This document shows, in pieces, positions 1-6,528 of a DNA stretch of 64,000 bases. Positions within the stretch are counted from its first letter, which is position 1, and each line of letters begins with the position of its first letter. The stretch is from M55B154 sp964486725 (GTDB lineage: Bacteria > Spirochaetota > UBA4802 > UB4802), in the NCBI GenBank assembly GCA_964486725.1, contig CAZAOK010000001.1:62001-126000 (forward strand), written 5' to 3'. The notes beneath the pieces were generated by a model. That model was not told the DNA's origin, did no database searches, and saw only the letters and a program-made list of their open reading frames with translations. The position numbers and the translations under genes were made by a program.

Positions 1-502
1 ACTTGTAACCACACACATACCAGTTTCACGCGTGAAAGATGAAGTTACCAGTGCAAAGATTCAGCATGTGATCGAAACCGGTTACCATGCAATTTCAAAA
101 ATTGAAGGAAGACCTGCACGTATGGCTATATGTGGTCTTGATCCACACTGTGGTGATGGGGGCGCAATTGGTGAATTTGACACAACTGTAACGGTAACCA
201 TGGTTGAGAAATTGAAACAAATGGGTATGCATATTTCGGGTCCGTACGCGGCAGATACATTGTTTATGCCTGCAAAATGGGAACAGTATGATTGTGTAGT
301 GGCAATGTATCATGACCAGGGATTGATACCATTCAAGGTTCTGGCCTTTGAGGATGGAGTTAATGTGACACTGGGACTCTCAATTGTAAGAACTTCTGTT
401 GATCATGGAACAGCATTTGATATTGCGGGAAAAAACCTGGCAGGATATTCAAGCATGGTTAAGGCGGTACACCTCGCGTATTTACTTCTTACGGGTAAGT
501 GA
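1..502 (+). CDS. pdxA: 4-hydroxythreonine-4-phosphate dehydrogenase PdxA (3' part)
   Basis: This is the C-terminal half of PdxA, which oxidises 4-phosphooxy-L-threonine in DXP-dependent pyridoxal phosphate synthesis. The reading frame is open from base 2 to the stop at 502, so the gene begins outside the window. It opens with LVTTHIPV, matching the family TTHIP segment. It then shows CGLDPHCGDGGAIG, GPYAADTLF, the catalytic-region MYHDQGLIPFK and the terminal GLSIVRTSVDHGTAFDIAGK block. A GTG at 32 lies inside the conserved domain and is not the true start. No frameshift is visible in the part seen. The family assignment is firm. Confidence 0.95.
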   Translation, partial: LVTTHIPVSRVKDEVTSAKIQHVIETGYHAISKIEGRPARMAICGLDPHCGDGGAIGEFDTTVTVTMVEKLKQMGMHISGPYAADTLFMPAKWEQYDCVVAMYHDQGLIPFKVLAFEDGVNVTLGLSIVRTSVDHGTAFDIAGKNLAGYSSMVKAVHLAYLLLTGK

Positions 503-526
503 CCATTAAGCTTGTCTAATCACGTA

Positions 527-955
527 CTACTTGATTAGTGTACATAGACGTTTTGATAACTTGAGGGCAAGATCATTCATGTTATCCCCCTGGATGTTTA
601 TGAAATGAATGTATTTTGCCTTGTTCACCGGTTTTATTATTACAAGAACCGATAGATATCCCTTCTCCCTTGTTTGTTGAATACTGCCACTTGATGTTTC
701 CATGTCGATGCTGAATCTTTCAATGCCGGAAGAATATGAATAAATTACAATTTTAATTTCTCGATGGGCTTTCAGTGCTTTTTCTTTCAGGGGCATTTGA
801 CATTTTTTAATTATTGTTTCCCTGTATTGTTCAAGGCCATGGGGAACAACGAAAAGTATCCCGGATGTAGATTGGTTGTAGACTTCCTTTTCAGTTGTTG
901 CGCATGCGGCCAGGCCGCATATCAGGATTATGATTCCAATAGTATGTGCTCTCAT
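527..955 (-). CDS. Small lipoprotein of unknown function
   Basis: This is a 142-residue protein convergent with pdxA. The N-terminus MRAHTIGIIILICGLAAC is a short signal peptide with a lipobox (LAAC, Cys18), so the product is probably a lipid-anchored envelope protein. The rest is a soluble alpha/beta-looking segment without a family I recognise. It has alternating hydrophobic strands such as YLSVLVIIKPV and ends in a basic helix. The start is the ATG immediately before the signal peptide. I see no convincing Shine-Dalgarno sequence. It is a single gene with no operon partner, and the function is unknown. Confidence 0.6.
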   Translation of the reverse strand: MRAHTIGIIILICGLAACATTEKEVYNQSTSGILFVVPHGLEQYRETIIKKCQMPLKEKALKAHREIKIVIYSYSSGIERFSIDMETSSGSIQQTREKGYLSVLVIIKPVNKAKYIHFINIQGDNMNDLALKLSKRLCTLIK

Positions 956-1406
956 TTTTTACCACTTTGTATTGTCAGGGTTTTCTATTCGTTCAATCTC
1001 ATCAGATCGTTACAGTTTTGCTCCCTTGTCATTCCGGCACTTCGGCCGGAACAGCTCTTAGGTTGCCTGGTGTAAAAAGCGATACTAACATGTATTGACC
1101 AACTTGCTGTGCCGCCGTGTGGCAGTGCGAACACAAGTTCAGTTTTCATGATACAACTATAAAAAATCATCCGCGTTAATCTGCGTTCATTGAGCGAAGC
1201 GGGCGGTTCCAAATATTTGAATAGATTTAATACGAATGTCAACAGAAAATAGGAGTCATTTGCAAACTAAAGAATGACGATATGTAAAGGTAAGAAAGAC
1301 AGGGCCAGAAATTATACAGAAAATGGATTGATTTTTTTCGCTTATCACAGTAATAAATTGATATAGAGCAACTGGTGTGAATATTTTAGTTATGTTGAGT
1401 TAAATT
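956..1406. other. Non-coding stretch with repeat-like sequences
   Basis: This 451-bp gap holds no credible gene. Two items stand out. One is a REP-like hairpin at 1032-1051 with 7-bp arms TTCCGGC/GCCGGAA around a 6-nt ACTTCG loop. The other is a stretch at 1166-1190 reading ATCCGCGTTAATCTGCGTTC, which is related to a stretch near 17011. Open frames across it (for example 985-1242 on the minus strand) simply translate these repeats. The distal 150 bp are AT-rich and probably carry the promoter of the downstream membrane-protein gene, but no good sigma70 box pair is clear. Confidence 0.5.
1032..1051. repeat. REP-like GC hairpin
   Basis: The arms TTCCGGC (1032-1038) and GCCGGAA (1045-1051) are perfect inverted copies separated by ACTTCG. 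There is no T-tract on either side, so a simple intrinsic terminator is unlikely. The form resembles short dispersed palindromic elements of the GTCATTCCGGC type seen in many bacterial genomes; membership in such a family is inferred, as only one copy is in the window. Confidence 0.4.
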
Positions 1407-1847
1407 ATGGAGAAAACACTTCTGGAAACATCAATATTTTTATTTATCTCAATCTGGGGATTTACCATACTCTTCCTGTGGTTCAGGCCCCGAATCGAGA
1501 TATTCTGGAAAATTATCGCTACGGTTATATATGCATTTTATATATGGTTTTTTTACAGGGAAATAATGACTGGTTATGAGTTATTTACCGGGGCTTATTT
1601 TGATGTAACAATGAGGTTTCTAAAGGAGTTTATAACCCTTATTTTCATGAACCTGTTTTTTCTCTGGCCGCTTGCCCTTATTATTATTTTCTACAAGTCA
1701 AGTGATCTCGGTGCTGAAAGGCTTCTGAAGTTCATGTGCATACTTACACTGGTTTTATGGATAGTATTTGTTGTGTATGTATTTTACCAGAAGGGTATAG
1801 ATGAGTTTCTTTTCGAAAACCTTAAGAAAATGCTTCCAGATGCGTAA
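1407..1847 (+). CDS. Hypothetical four-helix inner-membrane protein
   Basis: This 146-residue protein is almost entirely hydrophobic, with about four predicted transmembrane segments (roughly residues 8-27, 33-52, 73-97 and 107-128). A short amphipathic C-terminal tail (residues 130-146) follows. No catalytic motif or named domain is recognisable. The gene overlaps the following TPR gene by 8 bp, so the two are probably cotranslated and may act together at the membrane. The function is unknown. Confidence 0.55.
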   Translation: MEKTLLETSIFLFISIWGFTILFLWFRPRIEIFWKIIATVIYAFYIWFFYREIMTGYELFTGAYFDVTMRFLKEFITLIFMNLFFLWPLALIIIFYKSSDLGAERLLKFMCILTLVLWIVFVVYVFYQKGIDEFLFENLKKMLPDA

Positions 1848-2349
1848 AATATTTCCGGTCATTTGTGTTTTTTGTATCCTGTGTATTTTTGTTAGCTACG
1901 GGGAGGGTGAAAATAAGAACGCGTCATGGTATTACAATAAGGGTGCCAGCGAGGCGGTAAAAGGGGACCTGAAAGAGGCGATTAATTTTTTTAAAAAATC
2001 ACTGGAAAGGAATTCCTATTTCACGCTGGCACATTACGGGCTTGGTAAAGCCTTTCTTTACACTGGAAACATCAATGAAGCCGTAACCCATCTTCAAAAA
2101 GCTGTAGATTATGACAGGCGTTTTGCTCCTTCCTTTTTTTATCTCGGTATGGCATACCTTTTTGATAAAAGATATAATGCAGCAGTTCAAGCTTTCATGA
2201 ATGCGGTGAAATTGGACCCTTCAATGGTTGAAGCATTGTATAATATTGGTGTAGCATATGAAGAAACAGGTAGAAGTATTAAAGCACGCATTTATTATGA
2301 AAAATACCTGTATGAACGTGAGAAGAAAGAATCGAACATTCTTTTTTGA
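1840..2349 (+). CDS. Exported TPR-repeat protein
   Basis: The 169-residue product starts with a signal peptide (MRKIFPVICVFCILCIFV) followed by three to four tetratricopeptide repeats. Each repeat shows the pattern of small and aromatic residues (NKGASEAVKGDLKEAINFF, YGLGKAFLYTGNINEAV, YLGMAYLFDKRYNAAVQAF, YNIGVAYEETGRSIKA). TPRs form a helical protein-binding scaffold, so a periplasmic adaptor role is likely. I chose the ATG at 1840 because it directly precedes the signal peptide. An ATG at 1801 would add 13 residues of overlap with the upstream gene and hide the signal sequence. The gene ends exactly where the convergent STAS gene begins. Confidence 0.7.
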   Translation: MRKIFPVICVFCILCIFVSYGEGENKNASWYYNKGASEAVKGDLKEAINFFKKSLERNSYFTLAHYGLGKAFLYTGNINEAVTHLQKAVDYDRRFAPSFFYLGMAYLFDKRYNAAVQAFMNAVKLDPSMVEALYNIGVAYEETGRSIKARIYYEKYLYEREKKESNILF

Positions 2350-2670
2350 TTATTTAATATCCTTTTCATCATCGATAAGTGAAAAATACTGCAGAACTCC
2401 TGAAACTTTGAAAAGAGCTTTTATTGATGGATTAACATGAAGAAAATAAAGTGAGGTTTCTTTTTCTTTAAGATCATTTTGTATCTTAATAAATGTGCCA
2501 AGCGTAAAACTGTTTATGTAGGTGACTTTTTCCAGGTTTATTACTACGTTTTTCCCACTTGAGATGTTTTTATTGATGAATGCTTCCAGTTCTTCAGCGT
2601 TTTCTCTGTTAATATCTTCATTGATGTCAAAAATTAGACTTTTTTTCTTTTCCCTCATTTGTATGTCCAT
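2350..2670 (-). CDS. STAS-domain anti-sigma factor antagonist
   Basis: This 106-residue single-domain STAS protein resembles SpoIIAA and RsbV. The diagnostic segment is VINLEKVTYINSFTLGTFIKI, in which the serine of INSF aligns with the phosphorylatable serine of the DSSGLG motif. The aspartate usually next to it is replaced by asparagine. Such proteins bind and release switch-kinase anti-sigma factors. No partner kinase or phosphatase is encoded nearby. The gene is convergent with, and abuts, the TPR gene, and it lies downstream of a hairpin that probably terminates the next minus-strand gene. Confidence 0.8.
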   Translation of the reverse strand: MDIQMREKKKSLIFDINEDINRENAEELEAFINKNISSGKNVVINLEKVTYINSFTLGTFIKIQNDLKEKETSLYFLHVNPSIKALFKVSGVLQYFSLIDDEKDIK

Positions 2671-2700
2671 TAACTGCTCCTGTAATACCCATAATAATAA

Positions 2701-2730
2701 ATATGGTGAGCGTAAATACGCTCACCATAT
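2701..2730 (-). terminator. Hairpin terminator after the OmpL47-like gene
   Basis: A 14-bp perfect stem is built on ATGGTGAGCGTA and TACGCTCACCAT with a 2-nt spacer. Read on the minus strand it is followed by TTATTATTAT, giving a plausible intrinsic terminator for the gene ending at 2770. It lies upstream of the STAS gene, which would then need its own promoter or readthrough. Confidence 0.55.
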
Positions 2731-2745
2731 AAAATATTCATTAAA

Positions 2746-2769
2746 TCCAGTGGTTTATCCAGTGGTTTA
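2746..2769. repeat. Perfect 12-bp tandem duplication
   Basis: The 12-mer TCCAGTGGTTTA occurs twice head to tail, ending exactly at the stop codon (2770-2772) of the minus-strand gene. It looks like a slippage or duplication event in the 3' untranslated region. No function is evident. Confidence 0.7.
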
Positions 2770-3837
2770 TTAGTCAACTGTCCTGATCTTAGTCTCAGGA
2801 GGAATAACGTCAACATATACAGAAAGGAGTTTAACACCTGATGCGTTTCCAACCTTGTCAACAGACTTGGCTTCAATCAGGTGTTCACCGTTCTTAGAAA
2901 ACTGAATTGGTTCGGTATATTTCACAAAGTTTCCCTTCCCGTCAAGCCTGATCAAAAGATCGGCAACACCTGATTCGGTGTCATTTGCTGTTACTTCATA
3001 TGTGTAATCTACGGAAGCAACTTTCTTGCCGTCTTTGTCTATGAATTCTTTATCAGCCTTGATTTCAACAGTTGGTGGGGTATTGTCAACATAAAAAGAA
3101 ACCGAATCACCTTCAAGTTCTTGAAGGTTACCGTTTTCGTCCAATACTTTAAGAGAGTATTTTTCTGTAGTATTGAGTACGTTATCCTTAGCTTTTAACT
3201 TTAAGGATGAATCGCCGGTTGAGTCAAACGTGAATGGGGCTACATACTCGGTGTAGTTGTTTCCATCAAATGAATACTCAACCTGTTTTACGCCTGAAGC
3301 ATTATCTTTTGCGTCAACGGAAAAAGAAAATTCCTGTGATGCGTAATACTTATCACCTGATTTCACAACAGGCTGCGAGGCAGTGACTGATACTTCAGGT
3401 GCGGTGTTGTCAACCACAACCTTGAAGTATTTCATGTCTTCAGTGTTACCAACCCGGTCAACACCGTAATAGCTGATGTTATGCTTGCCTTCTTCTGTGA
3501 GCTGGAAGGGAGATTCGTAGACCTTCTCTTCTTCATCATTAATCTTATACATAACCTTGTCAGCAAGAAGATTGTCCTTTACAGAAAGTTCAAACTTGAC
3601 TCTTGAATTAACATAATGATTTAGTCCATCAAAATGTGAAGCTGCCTTTTCAGCATCGGTTGCTATGACTTCATCTTTACTAAGCTCGTCTGATTCAGGA
3701 CTTTCTGTATCAGGAGTTTCGGCTGTGTCCTCCATCGTTTCTTCTGTTTCTGCAGGCTCTTCCTGTGAAAATGATACAGTGGAAAAAGCCAGTGCAATGA
3801 AACAACAAAGAGAAAGAATAAAAATTCTCTTTAACAT
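2770..3837 (-). CDS. OmpL47-like exported protein with repeated Ig-like/barrel modules
   Basis: This 355-residue exported protein has a signal peptide MLKRIFILSLCCFIALAFS ending near SFSQE. An acidic low-complexity linker follows (about residues 25-60). After that come three related modules of about 90 residues, each with a turn such as DNTAPEVSV, DNTPPTVEI or DVIPPETKI and with VDRVGN/VDKVGN motifs. This architecture is that of the OmpL47-type domain family known from Leptospira and other spirochaetes, which are surface proteins. The start at 3837 is set by GGAGG 8 nt upstream; a longer frame to 3897 lacks a signal peptide. It is probably monocistronic, with a promoter at 3915-3944 and a hairpin after the stop. 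Confidence 0.7.
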   Translation of the reverse strand: MLKRIFILSLCCFIALAFSTVSFSQEEPAETEETMEDTAETPDTESPESDELSKDEVIATDAEKAASHFDGLNHYVNSRVKFELSVKDNLLADKVMYKINDEEEKVYESPFQLTEEGKHNISYYGVDRVGNTEDMKYFKVVVDNTAPEVSVTASQPVVKSGDKYYASQEFSFSVDAKDNASGVKQVEYSFDGNNYTEYVAPFTFDSTGDSSLKLKAKDNVLNTTEKYSLKVLDENGNLQELEGDSVSFYVDNTPPTVEIKADKEFIDKDGKKVASVDYTYEVTANDTESGVADLLIRLDGKGNFVKYTEPIQFSKNGEHLIEAKSVDKVGNASGVKLLSVYVDVIPPETKIRTVD

Positions 3838-3914
3838 ATATAACCTCCGGGGTTTATTTAATTTTATTGCGGATTCTGCGTAGGAACAGAAATGCACACA
3901 TTATTATTTTGTTT

Positions 3915-3944
3915 ATATTACTAAACATGGCGGCGTTTTGTCAA
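3915..3944 (-). promoter_or_regulatory. Sigma70-type promoter of the OmpL47-like gene
   Basis: On the minus strand a perfect -35 TTGACA (3939-3944) is separated by 18 bp from a -10-like TAATAT (3915-3920). The gene start lies about 75 bp further on, behind a GGAGG ribosome site. Confidence 0.45.
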
Positions 3945-3977
3945 TTCGATTTTTACTGTACTCCTTCGTTACGGGGA

Positions 3978-4424
3978 TTATTTTTCAAGAAAGATTTCAG
4001 CATAATTCTGAAATAACCGTACGATCTCCCTGTAATGATATTTCGAACCAGGATATGAAGTATTATCCTCGATCCTGAAGGTATTGGAGAATTCTTTATC
4101 GGTGACCGAAACAAGATAATACGGGTTTTCTGAGCCGGGTTGGTAGTAGTCATTGAGACGCCATATTCCCTTTTTGTTCATTTTCTTAATAAAATCAAGG
4201 TATGCCTCACGGGGGAGTGATGCCCTGCGTTTAAGATCAGGAATATTGTTTGAAGCGATATAATAGTTGTCATTTTCCCTGTATATCTCGATTGACCACT
4301 GGCTGTAATAAAAGGGGAGGGGATGATATGAAACAATGCACCTGTAGTCGGCAGCAGAGAGGATACCTGTAGATAGAAGAAAACTGATGAAGAAAAGATA
4401 GATTGTTAACCTCTGTGTGAACAT
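3978..4424 (-). CDS. Hypothetical exported protein
   Basis: This 148-residue protein has a clear signal peptide (MFTQRLTIYLFFISFLLSTGILSAA). A mature domain of about 125 residues follows, rich in Tyr and charged residues. It has no cysteine pair or catalytic motif that I recognise. It overlaps the upstream Nudix gene by 19 bp on the same strand, so the two are cotranscribed. The function is unknown. Confidence 0.55.
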   Translation of the reverse strand: MFTQRLTIYLFFISFLLSTGILSAADYRCIVSYHPLPFYYSQWSIEIYRENDNYYIASNNIPDLKRRASLPREAYLDFIKKMNKKGIWRLNDYYQPGSENPYYLVSVTDKEFSNTFRIEDNTSYPGSKYHYREIVRLFQNYAEIFLEK

Positions 4425-4996
4425 GAATAGAGATCCCTTAGTTTTCCCGATGGTATGTGTGAGTATGGTGACAGGAAGAAAAGACTTAATGCTGTAACGA
4501 TGATAGTATGATTGATGGTGCCATTTGATATCATTTGAAGTGCTTCATATTGAGAAACGGTAATAACCTCGATATCTTCGGCAATGTCAAGCGACTGGTC
4601 AGCGATTTTATTTGAATTCAGCGCAAGATAGAAGTGTATGTAGTTTGACATGATGGCGGGATTGGCAGAAAGCTTTTTCATAAGGATCATTTGGCCTGCC
4701 TGGTAACCTGTTTCTTCAAGTAATTCTCTTTGTGCGGATATTTCAGGTAATTCTCCATCATTCATAAGCCCGGCTACGGTTTCAATTGTTATCTCATCGG
4801 TACCAAGCCGGTGCTGTTTTACAAGAACCAGCCTGTCATCGCGGGTAAGAACTACGATATTGATCCAGTCAGGATTGTTCAGAACATAGAAATCATGCGT
4901 TACATCTTTTCCAGGATGATAGCAACGCAGGTCGTCGATGGAGAATATCCGCCTGTTAAAGAGTTCCCTGCGTTCCTTGATGTCCCATTTTATCAT
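4406..4996 (-). CDS. Nudix hydrolase (ADP-ribose pyrophosphatase-like)
   Basis: The 196-residue product carries a complete Nudix box (GX5EX7REXXEEXG) at about residues 76-98, with GLMNDGE, REL, LEETGY in order. The Glu residues bind the divalent metals that hydrolyse nucleoside diphosphate linkages. The preceding ETVAGLM and following SANPAIMSNYIHFYLA resemble the ADP-ribose pyrophosphatase subgroup, but the substrate cannot be fixed from sequence. I chose the ATG at 4996: a good promoter at 5032-5059 would start transcription at about 5025, which is too late for the in-frame ATG at 5026. The first gene of a two-gene operon with the exported protein downstream. Confidence 0.88.
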   Translation of the reverse strand: MIKWDIKERRELFNRRIFSIDDLRCYHPGKDVTHDFYVLNNPDWINIVVLTRDDRLVLVKQHRLGTDEITIETVAGLMNDGELPEISAQRELLEETGYQAGQMILMKKLSANPAIMSNYIHFYLALNSNKIADQSLDIAEDIEVITVSQYEALQMISNGTINHTIIVTALSLFFLSPYSHIPSGKLRDLYSCSHRG

Positions 4997-5031
4997 TTTA
5001 AGCCCCGGTAAGATAATTGAAATCATGTAAT

Positions 5032-5059
5032 AATATACCCTGATTAATGAGGGGGTCAA
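5032..5059 (-). promoter_or_regulatory. Sigma70-type promoter of the Nudix gene
   Basis: On the minus strand TTGACC (5054-5059) and TATATT (5032-5037) are separated by 16 bp, each box matching 5 of 6 consensus bases. The predicted transcript starts near 5025, leaving about 28 nt of leader to the ATG at 4996. Confidence 0.55.
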
Positions 5060-5080
5060 CACATTAACGCTAAATAGTAT

Positions 5081-5109
5081 TTGACCAATTACTGGAGTAC
5101 ACGTAAAGT
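5081..5109 (+). promoter_or_regulatory. Possible promoter of the envelope cluster
   Basis: TTGACC (5081-5086) is followed after 17 bp by TAAAGT (5104-5109), a weak -10. The -10 lies in a small inverted repeat, AGTAC/GTACT. It is divergent from the Nudix promoter and is the only good candidate ahead of the VanW-like gene at 5167. Confidence 0.35.
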
Positions 5110-5166
5110 ACTTTCCACTATAAGGCCGGTGTAATTCTTATGATATTACTCAGGTGGTGAATTCTA

Positions 5167-5871
5167 ATGAAGAAAACACGATTTATTCCTTCAATTCTCC
5201 TGGCTGGGTATCTATGCCTGCCCGTATATGCTATGCCTGGATTGAAGGTGGTGGCAAACTTCTCTACGTCAGTGAACGACCAGACCCCGGAAGTGAAAAA
5301 AAATATTGCGATAGCCTGTGACAGGCTTGATGGTTTTGTGCTGGAACCGGGATCAGTGCTCTCTTTTAATGGAATCGTTGGTGAAGGCTCAGCGGCGAAT
5401 GGGTTTGCAAATGGTAATGTATTATACCAGGATGAGGTTGTTATAGAGCCGGGTGGAGGATTGTGCCAGGTTTCATCAACACTTTTTAATGCCATGCTTA
5501 TGGCAGGTTGTGCCATCGTGGAACGTCACAGGCATTATCAGCCGGTTACCTATGTACCCCTGGGCCTGGATGCAGCAATTAAGTATGGAAAGAAGGACCT
5601 GCGCATCAGAAATCCTCATGACCAGCCGCTATATATCAGCGCAGTAATGAATAACAGCAGCCTGGCAATTAGCATACGGGCCGCCAATTCCCTGAAATAT
5701 ACATACGAGCTTGTAACAGAAGAAGAGGATGTATCACTCCCACTTGATTCAGATGATGCGATACGACCGGGTGTGTCAGTATACGTGTATAGAAACAAGA
5801 TGGAAAAGGGTAAAATTATTGAGTCATTTCTCATGTACAAGGATTATTATCCGCCGGTTAGATTGCGATGA
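5167..5871 (+). CDS. VanW-family exported protein
   Basis: This 234-residue protein has a signal peptide (MKKTRFIPSILLAGYLCLPVYA) followed by a full VanW domain. Visible family hallmarks are NIAIACDRLDGFVLEPGSVLSFN, VGEGSAANGF, the very conserved GGGLCQVSSTLFNAML (about residues 97-112), and YVPLGLDAAIKYGKKDLRIRN. VanW proteins were first noted in vancomycin-resistance clusters; their biochemical role is not established, but peptidoglycan-related functions are suspected. The stop overlaps the next gene's start as ATGA (5868-5871), so the two are translationally coupled. It is the first gene of the envelope cluster with A2M and SpoIID-transpeptidase. Confidence 0.88.
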   Translation: MKKTRFIPSILLAGYLCLPVYAMPGLKVVANFSTSVNDQTPEVKKNIAIACDRLDGFVLEPGSVLSFNGIVGEGSAANGFANGNVLYQDEVVIEPGGGLCQVSSTLFNAMLMAGCAIVERHRHYQPVTYVPLGLDAAIKYGKKDLRIRNPHDQPLYISAVMNNSSLAISIRAANSLKYTYELVTEEEDVSLPLDSDDAIRPGVSVYVYRNKMEKGKIIESFLMYKDYYPPVRLR

Positions 5872-6497
5872 CGCGACCGGTGGCACAGGTTTTGATTGTT
5901 GTTTCGTTAATGTTAGTGACCATTGTTGTGGTATGCCCCCCGGTGGCGTCTCATCCAGGTGATGACCTGGAAAGCTGGAGTACAATCAGGGGGTCAACTG
6001 AAGAGAAATGTTTGTTTCACTGGCTCAGGCAAAAGGGGACCGGATACCTGCGGGATCAGGGTGGTAATGAACATTTTTCATGCGCCCTCCCGGAATTTTA
6101 TGGCAGGTTCGGGCTTTTTATTACACTGGTATATAATGGCAGGGTCAGGGGCTGTTATGGCGCCTTTCATCATGCAACTGATAACGTTGAAAGTATTCTG
6201 GGTGATTATTTAAAAGGGGCATTGACACGGGACAACAGGCACAGGCCGCTGGAGGCCCATGAGTTTGAAAAGAGCAGTATTATACTGACAGTGGCATCAG
6301 GTCTGTACCCGGTTGTCTCACTTGAAACTCTTGATATAAGCCGTTTCGGTATAAAGGCTCATTGCGGGGATGGCAGCATTCTTGTCATTGTCCCCTCCGA
6401 AATTAAAAGCATAGAGTATTTGAAAAAGATACTTTCGCCATACGATGTTGTGCAGCTGTTCGCGTTCAGGTGTGTTACCCTCAGGGGAGAACCGTAA
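5868..6497 (+). CDS. Exported AMMECR1-like domain protein
   Basis: This 209-residue protein has an N-terminal hydrophobic segment (about residues 5-24) that reads as a signal peptide or anchor. A domain resembling AMMECR1/MEMO-associated protein A follows. The key match is GLFITLVYNGRVRGCYGAF (residues 82-100), which contains the RGC.G hallmark at residues 94-98. Further on, EFEKSSIILTVASGLYPV corresponds to the ELxxLxIEVSVLS-type strand, and GDGSILVIVPSE to the GxxGLLLPQV region. AMMECR1 function is unknown; most bacterial forms are cytoplasmic, so export is unusual. It overlaps VanW by 4 bp and is 31 bp before A2M. The family assignment is moderate because divergence is high. Confidence 0.55.
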   Translation: MTRPVAQVLIVVSLMLVTIVVVCPPVASHPGDDLESWSTIRGSTEEKCLFHWLRQKGTGYLRDQGGNEHFSCALPEFYGRFGLFITLVYNGRVRGCYGAFHHATDNVESILGDYLKGALTRDNRHRPLEAHEFEKSSIILTVASGLYPVVSLETLDISRFGIKAHCGDGSILVIVPSEIKSIEYLKKILSPYDVVQLFAFRCVTLRGEP

Positions 6498-6528
6498 CGC
6501 GCCACCAAACATATGAAGGAGTAAACAG

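Noticed and set aside
985..1242. Minus-strand frame of 85 codons
   Set aside because: It mainly translates repeat-like sequences and has no domain or ribosome site.
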